Source: Fragilaria crotonensis (Eukaryota; Bacillariophyta; Fragilariophyceae; Fragilariales; Fragilariaceae). From it: DNA of 64,000 bases. Below, in pieces: positions 10,064 through 21,410 of the stretch (the stretch's first letter is position 1; every line of letters starts with the position of its first letter). Under the pieces are notes generated by a model. The model was not told where the DNA came from and did no database searches. It worked only from the letters and a program-made list of their open reading frames with translations. A program made the position numbers and the translations under genes. The DNA lies in contig JAKSYS010000055.1 of assembly GCA_022925895.1 (NCBI GenBank), forward strand, positions 62,001 to 126,000, given 5' to 3'.

Positions 10064-11479
10064 CATGATCACCACAGTGGCTGACAGGACCATTGTAAAA
10101 TACACAATTGTGGCAAAACTAATTGGCTAGTTGCTCCCAACCAGCACCCAATGCCTAAGAAGAGGGAGGATGTTGGAGTCCTGTAACAAATACAGGCCTC
10201 TCATAATTTTTCCAAACAAGTGAAATTGGGCAAGCCCTCATTGTATCAAGGTAGAAGTGTGTTAATTATTTAACAGGATCATGGCAATTTGCAGACCCTA
10301 GCTAAGCCTATCTGATGCAAAGGCTCCAACTTGCAAAGACTGATTCGAGACCCTTGTGCATCTATGTGATTTCTCTGATTTTTAGAGGTTGCTGGAGACA
10401 AATGGGGCAAGACTGGCACCCCAACTGTGCCATAAGCATCCAGCTGAGCAAGTGGAACAAGGGTTAGGTTTAAATGGATTATGGCAGGAGGTTATCTTGC
10501 TTCTGTTTTGTGGCTTCTTTGAGGAGCCCACCTTTTCCTTGTGTGAATTTGATTTGATGCCTCAAGTAGAATTTCCCAGAAAGCTAAGGCTACTACTATC
10601 TTTGTTAAATAAACATGCCTTATGACAGGGCAACTACTCGTAGTTACTACTACACTAGCAGTTACAGTGTGTCCATTCTTTGCTCATAGTACAGCAGTAC
10701 TAGTAGTCTACTCGGATACTAGAGTACTATCATAAGGGGCCTAAGTCTGAGGGTATCGTAGCTTGTGTGCTCTGAGTACTGGAAAACTGTGCCTGGAAGT
10801 AGCTATTGTATGTATGACTACTGGTAGAGTGTACTAGTAGTGCTACTACTCTACTCTGGAGAATTGTGACATTAAACTACTATGCATACGTATTCACATG
10901 CACATCTTATGTGTACGCTGTACGCACCACAGGCAGTTGTAACGTCGTAACCACACGCAATTATACTTTAGGTACAGTAAAACAGTATTGGGCGTACTGG
11001 CGTAGAGTACAAAGGAGTAGGAAGACCGGAACACAACTCGCTTGCAGTGAACAGTTATTTGAATCAGTCCGGACTGTCGTGGAAACTCAGTCCGGACTGG
11101 TATCAAACCTTGGAAAAATTGTAATAATAATGCTTAATTATTTCCAGCAATACCATGGGCATGGGTCTTTTCGAACGGGATCGGCTGTCCAACGGGATGC
11201 GTCAGCATTTCATCAGGTACTGTAGTACTGTACCTTCAAGAGTTTACTGTATGTATCCAGCGATTTCATATCTTACCCATTACACGTACTCCGAGTACCC
11301 ATTATTAGTAGGCTAAAATTCTGGTCTTGTGACGAAGAAGTGTTCAGGCATGCTCAGGGACAGTCTGACAGGCTGTGGAATACATATGGCAGATGACAGA
11401 TGGCAGATGGCTAATGATATAAACAGTTCTACGTCTATGATACAACAGTTTCTAATTTAAGACGGCAAAAGGGGCTCCG
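10064..11479. other. Non-coding, no gene seen
   Basis: GTAC- and AGTACT-rich sequence with two copies of the palindrome AGTCCGGACT (11066 and 11089, each within a CAGTCCGGACTG-like context). Open frames here are short and unlike known proteins. Confidence 0.5.
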
Positions 11480-11749
11480 AGTGCCACTCGGCACCGTGGA
11501 GCTGGAACTTTTCGGGGAAATGCTCGTCACGGGCTGTGCAGTCTTTCGTAGAATTGGGTGTGGTAGAGAGGTCGACGACATGTGCAGAAGGGTATCATAC
11601 ATGGGTCCATCAAGTTCGAAGTCAAACGTCGAATATCAAAACATGTGCGACATGGCTATTATGAACGGGGCCTTCGTTCGTAGGAGAGTCGTATGTCGCA
11701 TTCGATGCATCGCATAGTATCGGAAAGAGTTCCAACGTCTTGCTTCTAC

Positions 11750-11811
11750 TTGAACCTCGAACCTTGAACCTTGAACCTTGAACCTTGAACCTTGAACCTT
11801 GAACCTTGACC
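11750..11811 (+). repeat. Heptamer microsatellite (TTGAACC)n
   Basis: About eight tandem TTGAACC units, the second slightly changed. It lies in the upstream part of block 1 and is absent from the matching places in blocks 2 and 3. Confidence 0.9.
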
Positions 11812-12471
11812 TCCTCCGAATACTTGATGATTTTGGTGAAAGAGGAGTAACAACAACCAACTACTGAGCGGTATCATATTTGTTTTGCTACTCGCGACGT
11901 ACGATTGTACGTGTAATCTGAAAATGCGAATGCCGCCTATGACATAGTGTATGTATGATAAATCCGTTTTTATGGCTCTGGCGATTCGAGCGTTTGATTA
12001 ATTCTATTGTACTCCAGTACAAGTACAAGTACCAATTTACAATCTCGCACTACAATCTTTCGTTCCCTTATTGAACCGACCCGCGATGTTCTGAATTCAT
12101 TTGGAGTTGGGATTAGGGTTCGCATTGAATTTCGAATGGATTTCTCTGAAAGAGATTGTCGTCCACGATTCCAGTACTATACCTGGTAGAAAAGCGTTCT
12201 GGAGCAGGTGCGCGTACAAGTAGGAGAGGAGGGAGGAGGCTGGAGATATTCTGTCATTTTGTCGCGCTATTTGTCCTCAGCCTGCTGTGACAGGGTGGCC
12301 GTGTCCACCACGGTTTTAATACTAAAACATGCACAAGTGCTTGCGTTTTGAAACGAACATTGCACGTGTTTGTTTTCATTTTGTTAACTTCTCCCACACC
12401 ATCCTACTCCACAACAACGAAATCGCTTTCACCACAGCACGTTGATGACCATCTGCTCGCCTGTCTAATAC

Positions 12472-13818
12472 ATGATGAGCGATTGCCATGACCCTAATCG
12501 TGCTCTTCTGATCCAACGGATCCTAGTTGCACAGCAAGCTCAGAGAGGTTTACGCAATGCCCACAGACAAGGCCCAGGAGCGAACGCATTGCTCGGACAA
12601 TTTATCGGTGCTAAGGTGCATCACCAGTATTCATGGAATCGCCCCACAATGATCAGATTGGCTAGTGTTATCTATCCCGCTCCTGACTATGGAATGCTTC
12701 AATCCATGGTGAGGATGAACAACGAGCGAACTCAAGCGGGTCGTGAGAGACTTGTGCTCCTTGAAATGGCCAATCAGGTACACTCCGCTCGATCAATGGC
12801 GGATCATGTGAGCCAACGAGAAAGGCTTCTACAAACTAACGACAGAGCACCAACGAAAAGCGATCAGTCCAACTTGATCTCGCGACTCAGTCAGGATGAT
12901 GCCGCAGTGCGAGAATTGAAATTTGGGCGAATTTCGGTTCAGCGAATGGGTCATGTTCAACTTAACAAACGTACTTTGAAACACAGCGCTACGGCTCATA
13001 AAGAGAAGCGTGCAAAGCCCAAGCGAGACACCAAATGGCTCGCATCCTACGAAGAAATTCTACGATACAAGGACGAACACGGCGATTGCATTGTTCCGCG
13101 CGGTTTCCTTCCAAATCCACGCCTGGCATCGTGGGTCGCGGAACAGCGTAAACAATACAAGCTGCTTCACGACAACAAGAATTCTTCCATCACTCCAAGG
13201 CGCATCGAGCTCCTCGACAAGATCGGATTCGCCTGGAATGCTCAGGAAGCGGCTTGGGAAAGGCACATCACTGATTTGAAGGCATTCAGAGCAGAGAACG
13301 GTGATTGCTTGGTGCCGCTCAACCACCCAAAATACCCAAAGCTTGGTCTTTGGGTCAAGGAACAGAGGCGCCACTATACTCTGATGAAGCAAGCAAAGCC
13401 TTCACACATGACCGATGCGCGCGTCAGAGCCCTTGATGCCGTCGGCTTCTGCTGGGACACTCACGAAGCAGTCTGGGGCGAGCGTCTCCGTGAGTTATGC
13501 GAGTACAAAGCCCAGTTCGGTGACTGCATCGTTCCAACCAACTTCCCTACCAATCCGAAGCTTGGTACTTGGGTCCATCACCAACGACGACAATACAAGA
13601 AACACAAGGAGGGAACGTCATGTCATATCACGGAGTGGCGAGTTCGAGCTCTCGAAGAGGTCGGCTTCGTGTGGAATCCTCGTGGGAGGGTTCGTCGAAT
13701 GTCTGAAGTCTCCTCATCTGACAGCGACACGGAATCTGAGTCCGATGGCGGTGATGACGAGGCTATTGGACGTCCCCAGAAGCGTCGCCGATGGCATGGG
13801 AAATGGTATGGGAAGTAA
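12472..13818 (+). CDS. HA (helicase-associated) domain protein, paralog 1
   Basis: 448 residues. After a variable N-terminal half there are three HA repeats of about 70 residues, roughly 188-258, 259-330 and 331-402. Each has the pattern W-x-n-(E/D)-L-x2-(Y/F)-(K/R)-x4-GDC-(I/L)-VP, a basic RRQYK-like helix and a closing VGFxW. An acidic serine-rich tail (SSDSDTESESDGGDDE) and a basic KRRR stretch suggest a nuclear protein. HA domains are presumed nucleic-acid binding; no helicase motor is present, so no helicase activity is implied. The start MMSDCHD is conserved in the paralogs (reduced to MSDCHD in paralog 3). Proteins of this type are numerous in diatoms. The specific role is unknown. Confidence 0.85.
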   Translation: MMSDCHDPNRALLIQRILVAQQAQRGLRNAHRQGPGANALLGQFIGAKVHHQYSWNRPTMIRLASVIYPAPDYGMLQSMVRMNNERTQAGRERLVLLEMANQVHSARSMADHVSQRERLLQTNDRAPTKSDQSNLISRLSQDDAAVRELKFGRISVQRMGHVQLNKRTLKHSATAHKEKRAKPKRDTKWLASYEEILRYKDEHGDCIVPRGFLPNPRLASWVAEQRKQYKLLHDNKNSSITPRRIELLDKIGFAWNAQEAAWERHITDLKAFRAENGDCLVPLNHPKYPKLGLWVKEQRRHYTLMKQAKPSHMTDARVRALDAVGFCWDTHEAVWGERLRELCEYKAQFGDCIVPTNFPTNPKLGTWVHHQRRQYKKHKEGTSCHITEWRVRALEEVGFVWNPRGRVRRMSEVSSSDSDTESESDGGDDEAIGRPQKRRRWHGKWYGK

Positions 13819-14374
13819 ACCACCTTGAACTGATCACAGCTGATAACTCCCGGAAACATGAAATACACACATCGTAATGTTTTTCGCAATATCAGCGACT
13901 TTAAATAGGGTATTTTTAAACTCATTTGTATGTAGTACTTATGAGCTTCAAGATCAATTCTGAGATCGCTGACCGTCTCATGTTCGAAGTGCATGCTTGG
14001 ACAACTTTGGGGACTGATTTAAAAGTGACCACGCACTTCCTTCGGACTGACCCTTTCGCAAAATGTGAAAAAGAAAAACACGATTTTGCCAAGACTGACA
14101 AGAAGGGAAGAACTCCTTCACTCATCCAATCAAGCAAATTCAATGTTCAATGATTGACCTGATTCCACATTTGGAACATGTCTTCAAGCATGCATTTCAA
14201 GAGCACGAATGTCATATATTTAGTCGAATTCGAATGGATCGAGTCAACTCGCAATCGAGTGTTTCACTTCTGATCCGATATCACCTACTCAGAGTATTAT
14301 AGTCACTTCGAATCCTCTGGACGGGCAGAGGGGTTTGGTCAAGTCGAATGCACCAGGCGGAGTTGCATCACAGA

Positions 14375-14872
14375 TCACAGCTTTGACAATGACTTCCCAC
14401 GCCATCGTAACAGTACCAACATCTCATTATCGTTGATTGGATTTGAAGTAATGCAAGGTCGAACGAGGAATATCAATTCCGCAGAAAGTTCACGAATGCT
14501 CATCTTTTTATGCTTGGGAATGGCCTTGATGGCCTCGCGAACCTCTTCGGCATTCCACTTTTTCTTGCGACCGCACTTGTTCTTCTGTGGCGACGAGCGG
14601 AAAGCACGAACACTTGGATCTTCAATGTTTTGGATTGCGCGTGCCCAAACTCGTCGGATCGTTTGCGGATTAACTTGATACGATTCGGCCACCGCCGACA
14701 GGACTCCGCGTCGTAACTTTTTCGGATTACCCTCTTGGACGGACAACACCAAGGTCGACACTATTCGTTTCCTATCATCCGATGTGAGTTCTCGTTTTCG
14801 TTTCTCCTTCTGTTCGGGAGCTGGTCTATCAGTGCTAGTGGTAACTGGTTGATCGGGCGACTTTGAGTCCAT
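14375..14872 (-). pseudogene. Mariner-like transposase N-terminal HTH part, copy 1
   Basis: From the ATG at 14872 the protein has a charged leader, then a helix-turn-helix region of the DUF7769 type (ELTSDDRKRIVSTLVLSVQEG, VAESYQVNPQTIRRVWARAI), a GRKKKW linker and a second HTH (MSIRELSAEL). Compared with copy 2 one base is lost near 14475, so the closing EIPRSTLHYLKSN segment goes out of frame. The DDE catalytic domain is absent from both copies, so this is a truncated Tc1/mariner fragment, or conceivably a kept DNA-binding protein. Confidence 0.7.
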
Positions 14873-15920
14873 GGCGAGTCAAGGGTGCAAAAAGGTGTAT
14901 CTTTGAGAAATGCGATTGCAGCACGAAACACATCGAGTAAAATGGCGAGCATTCCACGCTTGTCGTGTTGTGTCACCATTATCACCGAAATGTGTATGCT
15001 TGTCAATACAAACAGAAGGAACTTTATAAAGGAAAACTTCTTAAAATATAAGAGAAGTCTTTTGATGTGTCTGAGTCACACCCGGACAAATCTTATCGAA
15101 GAGATTTCTCTTATACAGATTTCCTTTACGATTGTTCCTAAATCCCAGTCGCCATACGTGGGGCAGCTGGGGCTATTCCGTGCAGACGACGTGTGCAAAG
15201 GGATGCTGGGTTCAATCAAGTTCGAAGTCAAACGTCGACGATGACAACAACTGTGACATGTCTATAGCGAAATTGATCAACACTGCATGACTCCATAAAA
15301 GAGACTTATGTCTTATTCGACGCATGCATAGATCGGAGTTATCTCAAAGTCTTGCTTCTCATGAACTCCGTTTACCACGACCGAGCGGTACTTGTATCTG
15401 GTACTCGAGAACCAAAACTTTGCTGCCTCTTGGTGTTGCCCGCCAGTCTGCGAAACGTGTGTACACCCTGTTCCGCTCTTGCGATCGAGCTAAGATAAAA
15501 TAGCACTCCGAGTACCATGTTTCGTTTACTAGTCGACCCCAACCGCGATGTCCTGAATTCATATGGTGTTCGGGATTATAAACTTTGGGTTCGCATTGCA
15601 TTTCGAATTTATTTCTCAATTCGAGCTTATAAACCACGATTCCAGTAGATAAGCGTTATGGAGTAGGTACAGGAGAGGCTGTGGTTATTCTTTTTCTGTC
15701 GGTCAATTTGTCCTCAGCCAGCTGCGACAGGGTGGCTATGTCCCCCCCAGGTTTTAATACTAAAACGTGCCAGAGAGTGCCAGTGTTTTGAAACGCACAT
15801 TGCACATTGCAAGTGTTTGTCTTCTTTTCTTGTGAATTTCTCCCATACCATCCTACTCCACAACAACAAAATCGCTTTCGCCACAGCACGTTAATGACCA
15901 ACTGCTCGCCTGCCTACAAC

Positions 15921-17255
15921 ATGATGAGCGATTGCCATGACCGTAATCGTGCTCTTCTTATCCAGCAGATCCTGGTTGCACAGCCAGCTCAGAGAGGTTT
16001 ACAGAATGCTCACAGACATGGTGCAGGATCGAACGCATTGCTCGGACAATTTTTCGGTGCTAAGCTGCATCACCAGTATTCATGGAATCGCCCCACAATG
16101 ATGCGGTTTGCTAGTGTTATAAATCCCGCTCCTCACTTTGGAATGCTTCAATCCATGGTGAGGATGAACAACGAGCGAACCCATGCAGAGCGCGAGCGAC
16201 GTTTGCTCCTTGAAATTGCGAATCAGGAACATTCCGCTCGATCGATGGCGGATCACGTGAGCCAACAAGAAAGGCTTCTACAAACTAACGACAGAGCACC
16301 AACGAAAAGCGATCACACCAACTTCACCTCGCGACTCCATCAGGATACTGCCGCAGTGCGAGAATTGGAAGTCGCACGAAGTACATTTCCGCGAATGGTC
16401 CATGGTGAAATTGACAACGGTACTTCCATGAACAACACTACGGCTCATCAAGAGAAGCATGCAAAGCCCAAGCGAGACACCAAATGGCTCGCATCCTACG
16501 AAGAAATTCTACGATACAAGGACGAACACGGCGATTGCATTGTTCCGCGCGGTTTCCCTCAAAATCCACGCCTGGCATCGTGGGTCTTGGAACAGCGAAA
16601 ACAATACAAGCTGCTTCAAGACGGCAAGAATTCTTCCATCACTCCAAGGCGCATCGAGCTCCTCGACGAGATCGGATTCGCCTGGAATGCTCAGGAAGCG
16701 GCTTGGGAAAGGCACATCACTGATTTGAAGGCATTCAGAGCAGAGAACGGTGATTGCTTGGTGCCGCTCAACCACCCAAAATACCCAAAGCTTGGTCTTT
16801 GGGTCAAGGAACAGAGACGCCACTATACTCTGATGAAGCAAGCAAAGCCTTCACACATGACCGATGCGCGCGTTAGAGCCCTTGATGCCGTCGGCTTCTG
16901 CTGGGACACTCACGAAGCAGTCTGGGGCGAGCGTCTCCGTGAGTTATGCGAGTACAAAGCCCAGTTCGGTGACTGCATCGTTCCAACCAACTTCGCTCCC
17001 AATCCGAAGCTTGGTACTTGGGTCCATCACCAACGACGACAATACAAGAGACACAAGGAGGGACGGTCGTGTCATATCACGGAGTGGCGAGTTCGAGCTC
17101 TCGAAGAGGTCGGCTTCGTGTGGAATCCTCGTGGGAGGGTTCGTCGTCTGTCTGAAGTCTCTGTGTCTGACAGCGACACGGAATCTGAGTCCGATGGTGG
17201 TGATGACGAGGTTGTTGTCCGGCCCAAGAAGCGTCGCCGATCGCATGAGAAGTAA
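15921..17255 (+). CDS. HA (helicase-associated) domain protein, paralog 2
   Basis: 444 residues from the conserved MMSDCHD start. The frame is open for 114 nt further upstream, but that stretch aligns with the untranslated leader of paralogs 1 and 3, so I do not use it. It has three HA repeats, an acidic tail and a KKRRRSHEK basic end. Repeats and tail are nearly identical in DNA to paralog 3. The N-terminal half differs at many amino acids (for example SNALLGQFFGAKLHH against ANALLGQFIGAKVHH in paralog 1). Presumed nuclear and nucleic-acid binding; function unknown. Confidence 0.85.
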   Translation: MMSDCHDRNRALLIQQILVAQPAQRGLQNAHRHGAGSNALLGQFFGAKLHHQYSWNRPTMMRFASVINPAPHFGMLQSMVRMNNERTHAERERRLLLEIANQEHSARSMADHVSQQERLLQTNDRAPTKSDHTNFTSRLHQDTAAVRELEVARSTFPRMVHGEIDNGTSMNNTTAHQEKHAKPKRDTKWLASYEEILRYKDEHGDCIVPRGFPQNPRLASWVLEQRKQYKLLQDGKNSSITPRRIELLDEIGFAWNAQEAAWERHITDLKAFRAENGDCLVPLNHPKYPKLGLWVKEQRRHYTLMKQAKPSHMTDARVRALDAVGFCWDTHEAVWGERLRELCEYKAQFGDCIVPTNFAPNPKLGTWVHHQRRQYKRHKEGRSCHITEWRVRALEEVGFVWNPRGRVRRLSEVSVSDSDTESESDGGDDEVVVRPKKRRRSHEK

Positions 17256-17858
17256 AACGTAAACCACCTTGAACTGATCACAGCACACACATGGTAATGT
17301 TTTTCGCAATATCAGCGACTTTAAATAGGGTATTTTAAAACTCATTTGTATGTAGTACTTATGAGCTTCAAGAACGATGCTGAGATCGCTGACCGTCTCA
17401 TGTTCGAAGTGCATGCTTTGGACAACTTTGGGGACTGATTTAAAAGTGACCACGCACTTCCTTCGGACTGACCCTTTCGCAGAATGTGAAAAACAAAAAC
17501 ACGATTTTGCCAAGACTGACAAGAAGGGAAGAACTCCTTCACTCATCCAATCAAGCCAATTCAATATTCAGTGATTGACCTGACTCCACATTTGGAGCAT
17601 GTCTTCAAGCATGCGTTTCAAGAGCACGAATGTGAAATGTTGTGGAGTCGAATTCGAATGGATCGAGTCAACTCGCAATCGAGTGTCTCACAAGATGCAG
17701 CAATACCACTTCTGATCCGGTATCACCTACTCCGAGAATAGTAGTTCTTCGGATCCTCTGGACGGGCAGAGGGGTGTGGTCAAATCAAATGAACCAGGCG
17801 GAAGTGCATCACAGCTGTTGAGAATCACTTCCCACGCCATCGCAACAGCACCAACATC

Positions 17859-18209
17859 TCATAATCGTAGATTGGATTTCAAGTAATGCAAGGTCGAACG
17901 AGGAATTTCCAACTCCGCAGCAAGTTCCCGGATGCTCATTTTTGTATGCTTGGGAATGGCCTTGATGGCCTCGCGAACCTCTTCGGCATTCCACTTTTTC
18001 TTGCGACCGCACTTGTTCTTCTGTGGCGACGATCGGAAAGCACGAACACTTGGATCTTCAAAGTTTTGGATTGCGCGTGCCCAAACTCGTCGGATCGTTT
18101 GCGGATTAACTTGATACGATTCGGCCACCGCCGACAGGACTCCGCGTCGTAACTTTTTCGGATTACCCTCTTGGACGGACAACACCAAGGTCGACACTAT
18201 TCGTTTCCT
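17859..18209 (-). pseudogene. Mariner-like HTH fragment, copy 2, C-terminal piece
   Basis: The sequence matches copy 1 from SDDRKRIVSTLVL through MSIRELAAELEIPRSTLHYL and ends KSNLRL. The N-terminal codons are cut off by LINE-1, which entered at 18226 in the opposite orientation. Those codons survive at 27497-27595. Confidence 0.75.
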
Positions 18210-18225
18210 ATCATCCGATGTGAGT
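18210..18225 (+). repeat. LINE-1 target-site duplication, left
   Basis: ATCATCCGATGTGAGT, repeated without mismatch at 27497-27512. The unduplicated site survives in block 1 near 14775. Confidence 0.95.
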
Positions 18226-18321
18226 ACACAATTTCTCATTTAGTTTTTTCGCATATACGTTCTGCCCGTCGACCGTTATTGCGTACGCTTAATAGGAAGT
18301 TGTTGCGTGAAAAAATCCACC

Positions 18322-21300
18322 ATGACCATGCCAAACGGAGCGGCCTCTGACCTCCCGCTAGCTTATCCTGATGGTTGGGATTCTAAGCTGTCTCCATATG
18401 GTTTCCATTGTGACAAGTGGATCGATCAACCAATGACAAACGGACCGGATTGGTTTTCTTCGGAGGAAAGAGCTCGACGAGAGGCGAACGCATACGCTTA
18501 TCGTCAGACAGGTACCAAAGAGAATTGGAGTCGTTACATCTCTCTTGGTTATTTTGTTTTTGAGGATTGTTTCGAATGCGATAAGATTTGGGCGGAAATG
18601 GAGAGGGACCCTCTCCAAGTTCATCGTTCGATCTGGTATAATTTCCGTTCTTATGTCGACCAAGAAATGGATGTTCCTTCCCAGTTGAATATGTGGGCAA
18701 TGAACGTTTCTCGAGCATACCTTTCGCATTATGATCCCTCCACCCTTCATAATACGGATACGTTGGCCTACTCATGGAAGACGATGCCCTTCATGGTGAC
18801 ACCTATGGACGTCGATGACCAAGCTGATTGGATCCCAGTGACGAATCGTCGACGCTCTAAAGCCCCTAAATCTCTACCTCCAGAAGAGCTTCCAAAGCTG
18901 ATAATCCCGATCTCGAGGTCGTCCAGGTTCTTCCGCGGAAAATAGAGGAACTCGCACGTTGTTCGACAAAACAAGTTTCCTTCCAGTAAAAACTCGTGCC
19001 CAACCCAAATCGTGGTCTCAAGGATTGCCACCAGTTACAACAGTGTTGGAAGATGACGAAGAAAGTGACGGAGAACAGCAGCCACCAATCGACGATCCAG
19101 AAGTTACTGTTTTCTCTCGAGGAACTTCGAAAGAACAGTCTAAGGTTGTCCCACATAAAATGTTGCAATGAATGATGGAACTCACAGAGTGACAGTTAAG
19201 TGGAGTCCCTCGGAGAATCCTCATACCTATGAGAGCGATAAGAAGAAACTCAATGACAGCATCCATGAGCTACTTTGCACTATGATTCCACCAGAAATTG
19301 GAATCTTTTACCGTTGGGAAAGCGAAGATCTTGTAATGTCAAACCCAGCTCAAAACATGACATCCTCTGAGCTTCGCGACTTCATATCTCCAGCAATCAC
19401 ATTTCTTCATGCGCAACACAGAATCGTCTTCGGCATGAGGATTGGTTTTGTCACCACACCAAATCAGTGGCTGCGCTCAGATGCAATGAAAACGCTTTTT
19501 AAATCAAAGCAGATCGAAGTATCAGTTTCAAACTCAAAAAGCACGAGCGGGAAGATGGTTACAGCAGGATACGTGTTGTTCAAGGCCCCGAACACTACTC
19601 AACTTTCCTGGTATACGCAATTCTTGCGCAGCGTTCTCCCAGACACAGCGCCGTATTTCGACGTAGTCCGATTTAAAAAGACCCCAATGGATCAATTGAT
19701 TCCCCACCCGGATTCAATGCGGAGAAAAGCACGTAACACCCCTTTGCCAAGCGTTGCTTCCTGTTCTAACTGGTCGCGGTAGTGCGTTATTCTTACCCCG
19801 TTACGCCTTGGGCACCATGACAGACGAAAAAATCAAAAGCCACTTTCAATTTCATGAAAAATGGGCCCGATCGCTCAAGGCAATCACTATGTCTCCACAA
19901 GTTAACCATTTGGATCAACAGAGAACTGAATATAACGAAGATGGTACCACAGTTGAGCGATCTACTCGGGAATGGATGTCCACCATTCTGGCACCCGATA
20001 AGGCATCTCCCGCATTGTGCGATGTCGTGAACGGACTTCCAGATCACAAAGCATATCTTCTTGTTCCAAGTCATTATCACGCATTCGTTCAACAGGCATG
20101 GAGGAATTACAAATCTCGCTTGTATCCCCCTAACCATCGAGAAGCACGATTTCGAGACACGTTGCCGGGACTACCCGATGTTATCCACATTCAAGCGGAA
20201 ATCAAGTCCCAAGTATCATTTCTTGAACAACTTTCCGGGGCGTCAGTCTGGCAACAAGATGGCTTACCAGCAGATCATCAGGAAGTTACCACGGGCAGTT
20301 TACACAACGAGGATCAACCTCCTAATGACCACCAATCACTGGCGCGTCGTTCTGCATGGCCGACCCCAGCCGAAGGAATTCGTCAATCAACAAGTCGCAA
20401 CCGAAAAGAAAGTTCCAAAAGCCGGTCTCACCAACACCATAACGACGCTTTCCAGAGCACAGGAGGCGGCACTTCCTTAGGTTCTGACGATGATCGCAGC
20501 ACCGCATCCACCCGTTCGCTTACTAATGGTTCGAGATTTTCTACACCGGATACTAGATTCCAAGATCTAGAGATCGATGCAACAAAAGTTACTGGAGTTA
20601 GAAATGTCAGGAAGAAATCTTCTGATCGTCTCCTTTCTATGGAGCATCAATTTAGTCGCATCGAAGACCTGGACAGGAAAGTAGCTGCTGTTAACGATAA
20701 ATTGGACCGCGCGGCTGTACAGATGGATGAATCACATACGACGCAACAACACATCCTGAACGATATGGAAGGGATTAAGACCCAAACGGCAGCGCAATTC
20801 GAGGAAATAAATCAACGTTTATTGTCTAACATGGAGAGTCAACACAAGATGTCGACTACAATGTTAGATTTACGAGAACATTTTGAGAAGATGTCAAATT
20901 TTTTGGAGAATTTGGCTACAAAAATGGAGGTCGATCGGAAGAATGCTGTTGATACAACGATGCAGGTGAACTATGCTCGTGCAGCTTCCTCGGCTACTCG
21001 CGATTTAAAGTTCCACGACTCACAATCAACGAGCAGTGCTAGTACAGGTTCATCCAAGTCCAAAGCTTCAGTGCAATCCAATGCATCATCATCAGTGTAT
21101 TGTTCCCCAGAAGAAAAAACAGCGATCCCAACGTAAAGAGGATATCAAACTACAGCACACGTGTGATGACGCTGAGAATTTCTTCAAAGAGTCGAACGAT
21201 CGTCATAGCCCGAGCTATATGGATGTTTGTACAAACTTAGACGACGCCTTCAGCCATCAGCAGGATTCTCAACGCTCCTCAGAAGTCGAGCAAACGCTTC

Positions 21301-21410
21301 CTACGTCAAGTGTTAGGCCGACGAGTCTATCGAATACTCTACCATCTACGGCTCCTCTAGATCCACAATACAAAATTTCTACGGATCTAGATGGGGCGGA
21401 GTGTTTATGA
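18322..21410 (+). CDS. LINE-1 ORF1 protein (frame-interrupted)
   Basis: The start is the ATG at 18322 (CCACCATGACC). About 1,000 residues if the frames are read through. The N-terminal third has no recognised domain. The middle has a segment conserved with LINE-2 (NDGTHRVTVKW, YTQFLR, PDTAPYFD). Near 20620-20960 is a long coiled coil (EHQFSRIEDLDRKVAAVNDK onward), which suggests multimerisation as in other LINE ORF1 proteins. No zinc knuckle or RRM is seen. The stop TGA at 21408-21410 overlaps the ORF2 ATG. Frame changes occur near 18900, 18945, 19165, 19700 and 21110. Function is inferred by analogy: RNA binding and RNP formation. Confidence 0.75.

Larger units (their letters stand above)
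11480..14955 (+). repeat. HA/mariner segmental block, copy 1
   Basis: This is the first of three related blocks. Shared landmarks, in order, are: an upstream segment with GGAAATGCTCGTCAC; a segment with GCGATGTTCTGAATTCAT (near 12085); the leader CACCATCCTACTCCACAACA before the ATG; the HA gene; the downstream ATGAGCTTCAAGA segment; and the mariner-type HTH gene on the - strand. Copies 2 and 3 follow at 14956 and 29140. Confidence 0.75.
14956..18209 (+). repeat. HA/mariner segmental block, copy 2 (left part)
   Basis: It carries the same landmarks as block 1, plus an extra leading segment (ATGTGTATGCTTGTCAATAC, AAAGGAAAACTTCTTAAA) also seen in block 3 near 29150. LINE-1 interrupts it at 18226, and the block resumes at 27513 up to about 27690. 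Confidence 0.75.

Noticed and set aside
12472-13818. Helicase
   Set aside because: Only HA repeats are present; no Walker A, DEAD box or other motor motif.
13926-14153. Small gene downstream of each HA gene (MSFKINSEIADRLMFEV)
   Set aside because: The frame is not kept between blocks 1, 2 and 3, and part of it (TATGAGCTTCAAGAA) also occurs at the window start outside such a frame.
15807-15920. N-terminal extension of HA paralog 2
   Set aside because: The frame is open by chance; the same DNA is untranslated leader in the other two paralogs, and the conserved start is at 15921.
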